Shown here: positions 6,601 through 7,470 of the stretch, piece by piece
Numbering within the stretch: the stretch's first letter is position 1
Layout: every line of letters begins with the position of its first letter
The notes under the pieces: model-generated
Told to the model about the DNA's origin: nothing
What the model saw: only the letters and a program-made list of their open reading frames with translations
Databases searched by the model: none
Position numbers and translations under genes: made by a program
NCBI GenBank assembly: GCA_051650965.1
Contig: JBOFRL010000093.1
Coordinates: forward strand, 1 to 7,470
Source: Enterovibrio sp051650965
GTDB taxonomy: Bacteria > Pseudomonadota > Gammaproteobacteria > Enterobacterales > Vibrionaceae
DNA length: 7,470 bases
Direction of reading: 5' to 3'

Positions 6601-7470
6601 TGATCGCCACGGATATTGCCGGTAACGTTAGCGAACTGCCGCCAGTTACCATTATTATCGACCGTACACCGCCGGCCATTAGCGACGCGCAGCTTGACGC
6701 TGAAAGCGACACCAGCCTTGTTCCTGGGGAAAACTACTCGTCCGACACCACGCCGTCGTTTAGCGGCAAAAGTGAGCCGGGTGCGCGCGTGACCATTGAA
6801 ATCTTTGATAAAGATGGCAATCGGGTCGAGGTGCAGCCGGAATTTGTCGTCGCCGATGCGAACGGCAACTGGCAGTTTGTCTTGTCGAGCGAGCTTGCCG
6901 ATGGCGATTACACGTGGCTGGCCAGCGCGCTCGATTCTGCGGGCAATAAAAATAGATCACAGCCGCAAGAGTTGCACATCGACACCACGCCGCCGGTGAT
7001 CACCGAGGCTGGCATCGAGCAAAGCAGCGACACCGGCGCGAGCGATTCGGACAGTATCACCAACGATAATACAGTGACATTTAAGGGCGTTGCTGAGAAG
7101 GGCAACGTCATCGAGCTGAAAATTTTCAACGCTGACTCCCCCGATTCACCTGCCTTTACTTTTACCGTCACAGTCAGCGCCTCTGATGGCTCATTCTCCA
7201 TCGACACCTCTGCGCTACCCGACGGCACGTATTACTGGCAAATGGTGGCAACCGACGCCGCCGGCAACCTCAGCGACGCGGTGAAAGGCGAAGCGCCGCT
7301 GATTGTTGATACCGCGATTTCCGATTTTAGCGCGGGGCTTGACGCCGGCAGCGACAGCGGCGAAGCGTCCGATGACGCCATCACCAACCAAAATTCGGCG
7401 CAGCTCAGCGGCAAGGGTGAGCCCGGCGCGACCGTCACGCTCAATTCGTTAACCAATTCAACCACCGGCG
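405..7470 (+). CDS. Giant SiiE/BapA-like type I-secreted adhesin with tandem BIg domains (3'-truncated by window)
   Basis: At least 2,355 codons from ATG 405 with no stop before the edge. The predicted role is a surface-attached or released adhesin for contact with host cells or biofilm. In order: a beta-rich N-terminal module (residues 1-76) without signal peptide, as expected for type I secretion; a charged coiled coil (about 84-186); a Ser/Pro/Glu/Lys linker (187-225); and BIg units from residue 226 to the edge. Each complete unit has a late D-x-A-G-N motif and ends in an I-D-T/R-type linker. Most begin with a D-S-G ... D-x-I-T-N motif, whose acidic residues resemble calcium sites described in SiiE BIg domains. 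This order matches Salmonella SiiE more closely than RTX-toxin or autotransporter families. I find only three cysteines (492, 1454, 2065), typical of these proteins. The C-terminal secretion signal is beyond the window, so total length and the final subfamily are open. Partner secretion genes are not visible. Confidence 0.93.
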   Translation, partial: MKTVQIDSLDGLKIAGFTITVKLPSGEVQTIENGVTLLLKGELSLVDSGGKPISTADVLANVNLNAGASVIVPELISNAQESNEAEKDVQLQMAKAEQEQLEKKLEELKKLKEELEKKQKELEEKNKGEDEKSEEELKQQQEQSEQLQQLVDELNATLAEQMAKDIAGEQAVQTALQQAQKMQQELSSSEPSSSKKGKYDEAPSFNSKSGSSTAAPPEEEQEDKKDLFVEVSLASSSDSGEKDDFITKHTKPTFDIATTEGAKITLIINGVEYEAVADSSGKAIIQTSEELPDGEYSITVKVVDSAGNEATTVNQLVVDTTPPEAEFKLESDTGTNTEDGITNVNKPTFTGKVSGDPVELYIKIGSQTYSLDAKNGEFSFTLPTKLLDGKYDVSLIAVDVAGNESIVKHTITIDTENSFDVSLQGSSDSGGKGDWLTNVTKPSFVFEHEPGSKIQIVINGVIHEVPPQDGTSTIFQLPVDLAEGINNVKFICVDAAGNRSVVEQQIVIDTKAPSFEFTGLTTDSNSGVNTDNITANNQPTLQGKAEPGSTVYLVIDNITYSVEVASNGRWTLTVPNALADGDYEITAWAEDLAGNRSPIETSSIVIDTVGPTISGGLDDSSDSGESATDNVTNAEDLIFSGQTEPNSEVIFRIDTLGLVLKTVADEFGNFTFTVTGVPSGEFNYVITAVDAAGNESAKPVFGKVEVDREIDDFSAKLDEGPVQGPESIDNITNDNTPTFKGTGEPGSKVTLSIVDNSGKVVSNYGPVLVNAQGEWSFTLPKSLGDGSYSIKFNNSDLAGNSLSQQLDVTIDTQISLTANLAKSSDSGDSDSDEITNVSRPQFSGTADPGSKITVTLKNATTGEEIVLKTVANSAGDWNVGVSLADAITTQGMWNWSVNAVDVAGNTAQPVNGQFLFDSVAPTVDVELASKTGSDPSYTNDNTLDLTIRTEPGAKVVVMVYRVENGALLPTPVHSTEPPLSSGGSGQLNYRVPELGDGQYVYQVLVTDVAGNTYQTQEMSINIDTAPPSLGSVSLSEASDSNVAGDNITNKNQLVFTGQGAEIGAKIHVTVVNKTTGETVSLTNSSFTVEGDKWTFSLPKELADGQYSITFTAQDKAGNFSPAQEINVTIDTVPPVIGSVTLDAASDSGASQDDFITNKSEPTFIGSAQLGDVITVAIYRGGTLVSTQSVVVTNADGRWQVQMPNLSDGNYHWTITAKDVAGNETKLDGADQQLTIDTTYQGGSAQLSVESNSGATTDNITKEQNISLSGKGEVGSTVVLKSLIGPTGTALDITSATSVLIDSNGNWSLQVPTLASGDGQYTWTVELTDIAGNSTQLSGKVVLDTGTSIDATLESDNGLFANDGVTNDKSPTFSGTGEVGGTVRLLITDSSGQQVKPVPTVIVAGDGTWRLTLPDQLKDGNYTWRAEIQDIAGNTQSTLERTLTVDSTAPIVLNCSLETGSAFLADPPEVNASELSFSGKVSEAKGIVTVHIYAVNNGVVSGTPLMSSVKVTADEFGNFRVTLSQEIPEGEYRWAIEASDIAGNGSLSEQHAIIIDRTPPAISDAVLDAESDTSINPGENYSSDTTPSFSGKGEPGAHVTIEIFDKFGNAVTVAPEFVVVDANGNWQFVLSNELPDGDYTWIASALDAAGNKNSSPPQELHIDTTPPVITEAGIEQSSDTGASDSDSITNDNTVIFKGVAEKGNVIELKIFNADSPDSPAFTFTVTVSASDGSFSIDTSALPDGTYYWQMVATDAAGNLSSTVQGQAPLIVDTAISEFSAGLDAGSDSGEASDDAITNQNSAQLSGKGEPGATVTLNSLTNSTTGESVAVGNLTATVDENGNWQLQLPTLPADGVYSWSVTITDIAGNSQTLTGSFTLDTTIDFTGGLDTSSDSGESSSDLVTNQAEPKFSGSGTDGDTITVELTGPDGYSQTLTTTVQNGVWQIDFADLAKLVADGNYSWVITATDVAGNSKELTGNFTFDTTPLDIDAKLLSDSGFDSADNVTNSDTLQIQVNVNDTASSVRLVLWPAGGDQNSPAFEQTLNFSGSNQYSFDIPGLDEGEYQYCVIATDIAGNVSELPPVTIIIDRTPPAISDAQLDAESDTSLVPGENYSSDTTPSFSGKSEPGARVTIEIFDKDGNRVEVQPEFVVADANGNWQFVLSSELADGDYTWLASALDSAGNKNRSQPQELHIDTTPPVITEAGIEQSSDTGASDSDSITNDNTVTFKGVAEKGNVIELKIFNADSPDSPAFTFTVTVSASDGSFSIDTSALPDGTYYWQMVATDAAGNLSDAVKGEAPLIVDTAISDFSAGLDAGSDSGEASDDAITNQNSAQLSGKGEPGATVTLNSLTNSTTG
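654..962 (+). other. Coiled-coil segment of the adhesin (about residues 84-186)
   Basis: About 100 residues dominated by Glu, Lys, Gln and Leu, with leucines at heptad-like spacing (E-Q-L-E-K-K-L-E-E-L-K-K-L-K-E-E-L). A glycine-containing charged break lies near residues 125-130, between a Lys/Glu-rich first half and a Gln-rich second half. In SiiE a coiled coil in this position is reported to control whether the secreted adhesin stays attached to the cell surface or is released. The same role here is inference. The DNA is strongly purine-rich on the coding strand. Confidence 0.8.
963..1079 (+). other. Low-complexity linker between coiled coil and first BIg domain
   Basis: Residues 187-225 are rich in Ser, Lys, Pro, Glu and Asp, with S-S-S-E-P-S-S-S-K-K early and A-A-P-P-E-E-E-Q-E-D-K-K at the end. 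No repeat motif or hydrophobic core is visible. It is probably a flexible tether between the coiled coil and the rigid rod of BIg domains. Confidence 0.7.
5067..5877 (+). repeat. Five-domain super-repeat, first copy of the visible overlap (units 14 to early 16)
   Basis: This segment returns exactly 1,593 bp downstream at 6660-7470 with no insertion or deletion, so units 14, 15, 16 correspond to 19, 20, 21. The left boundary is near the ATCGACCG of the linker, as sequence before it (units 13 and 18) differs clearly. Hand comparison gives 16 of 107 residues different for 14/19, 5 of 109 for 15/20, and 1 of the 53 visible for 16/21. The right boundary is unknown because the second copy is cut. 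Confidence 0.9.
6660..7470 (+). repeat. Five-domain super-repeat, second copy (units 19 to partial 21)
   Basis: This is the partner of 5067-5877 at a fixed offset of 1,593 bp (531 residues, five BIg units). By hand count, unit 20 differs from unit 15 at about 44 of 327 bases but only 5 residues. The visible part of unit 21 differs from unit 16 at about 17 of 159 bases but only 1 residue. The copy continues past the window edge. Confidence 0.9.

Larger units (their letters stand above)
1080..7470 (+). repeat. Tandem array of at least 20 BIg domains plus a partial 21st
   Basis: Units were cut after the Asp of the I-D-T/R linker. Unit ends (last base): 1-1361, 2-1646, 3-1931, 4-2225, 5-2525, 6-2837, 7-3155, 8-3473, 9-3794, 10-4112, 11-4433, 12-4739, 13-5069, 14-5390, 15-5717, 16-6038, 17-6347, 18-6662, 19-6983, 20-7310; unit 21 is cut at 7470. 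Units 1-4 have 94-98 residues, units 5-20 have 100-110. The core pattern is G-x-W or G-x-F, then L-P-x-x-L-x-D-G-x-Y, then D-x-A-G-N, which all 20 complete units carry. The starting D-x-I/V-T-N motif is clear in most units but altered in 1, 4, 8 and 11 and absent in 13, 14 and 19. The pattern fits the Big_13/Big_6-type Ig-like families. The array should form an extended, calcium-stiffened rod. Confidence 0.9.

Noticed and set aside
5315..7228. Two very similar minus-strand frames at 5315-5635 and 6908-7228
   Set aside because: Their similarity is fully explained by the sense-strand super-repeat, with the same 1,593-bp offset. They are shadows of units 15 and 20.
1080..7470. CRISPR-like or DNA-level tandem repeat array
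   Set aside because: The period is about 300-330 bp and the frame stays open. Conservation follows the protein motifs, so this is a coding domain array.
1080..7470. RTX nonapeptide calcium repeats
   Set aside because: No G-G-x-G-x-D-x-x-x repeats are visible. Aspartates occur in BIg linker and loop motifs instead.

Overview
The window is dominated by one very large gene on the + strand. It opens at ATG 405 and runs off the right edge at 7470 without a stop, giving at least 2,355 codons. The product looks like a giant, non-fimbrial, type I-secreted adhesin of the SiiE/BapA kind. It has a short beta-rich N-terminal module with no signal peptide, a long charged coiled coil, a low-complexity linker, and then at least 20 complete tandem bacterial Ig-like (BIg) domains plus the start of a 21st. 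This architecture, the moderate GC content and the codon use suggest a gammaproteobacterium, possibly an enterobacterium or a marine/aquatic relative. The genus cannot be fixed from this window.

Layout: 1-103 is the 3' end of another + strand gene, whose tail resembles the C-terminus of an insertion-sequence transposase (tentative). 104-166 is its trailer and possibly the IS right end. 167-205 is a strong intrinsic terminator that insulates what follows. 206-404 is an AT-rich control region with phased A-tracts, overlapping palindromes, a weak sigma70-like promoter candidate, an 11-bp leader hairpin and a purine-rich ribosome binding site. 405-7470 is the adhesin: N-terminal module (residues 1-76), coiled coil (about 84-186), linker (187-225), BIg units 1-20 (226-2302) and a partial unit 21 (2303-2355).

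The most notable internal structure is a 1,593-bp (531-residue, five-domain) super-repeat. Units 14-15-16 return as units 19-20-21 with no insertion or deletion. The proteins are nearly identical while the DNA has accumulated many synonymous differences. The second copy is cut by the window edge, so the array must continue. The expected C-terminal parts (more BIg domains, a secretion signal) and any type I secretion genes lie outside the window. I see no wholly new system here, but the adhesin, its repeat history and its leader region are worth a closer look.
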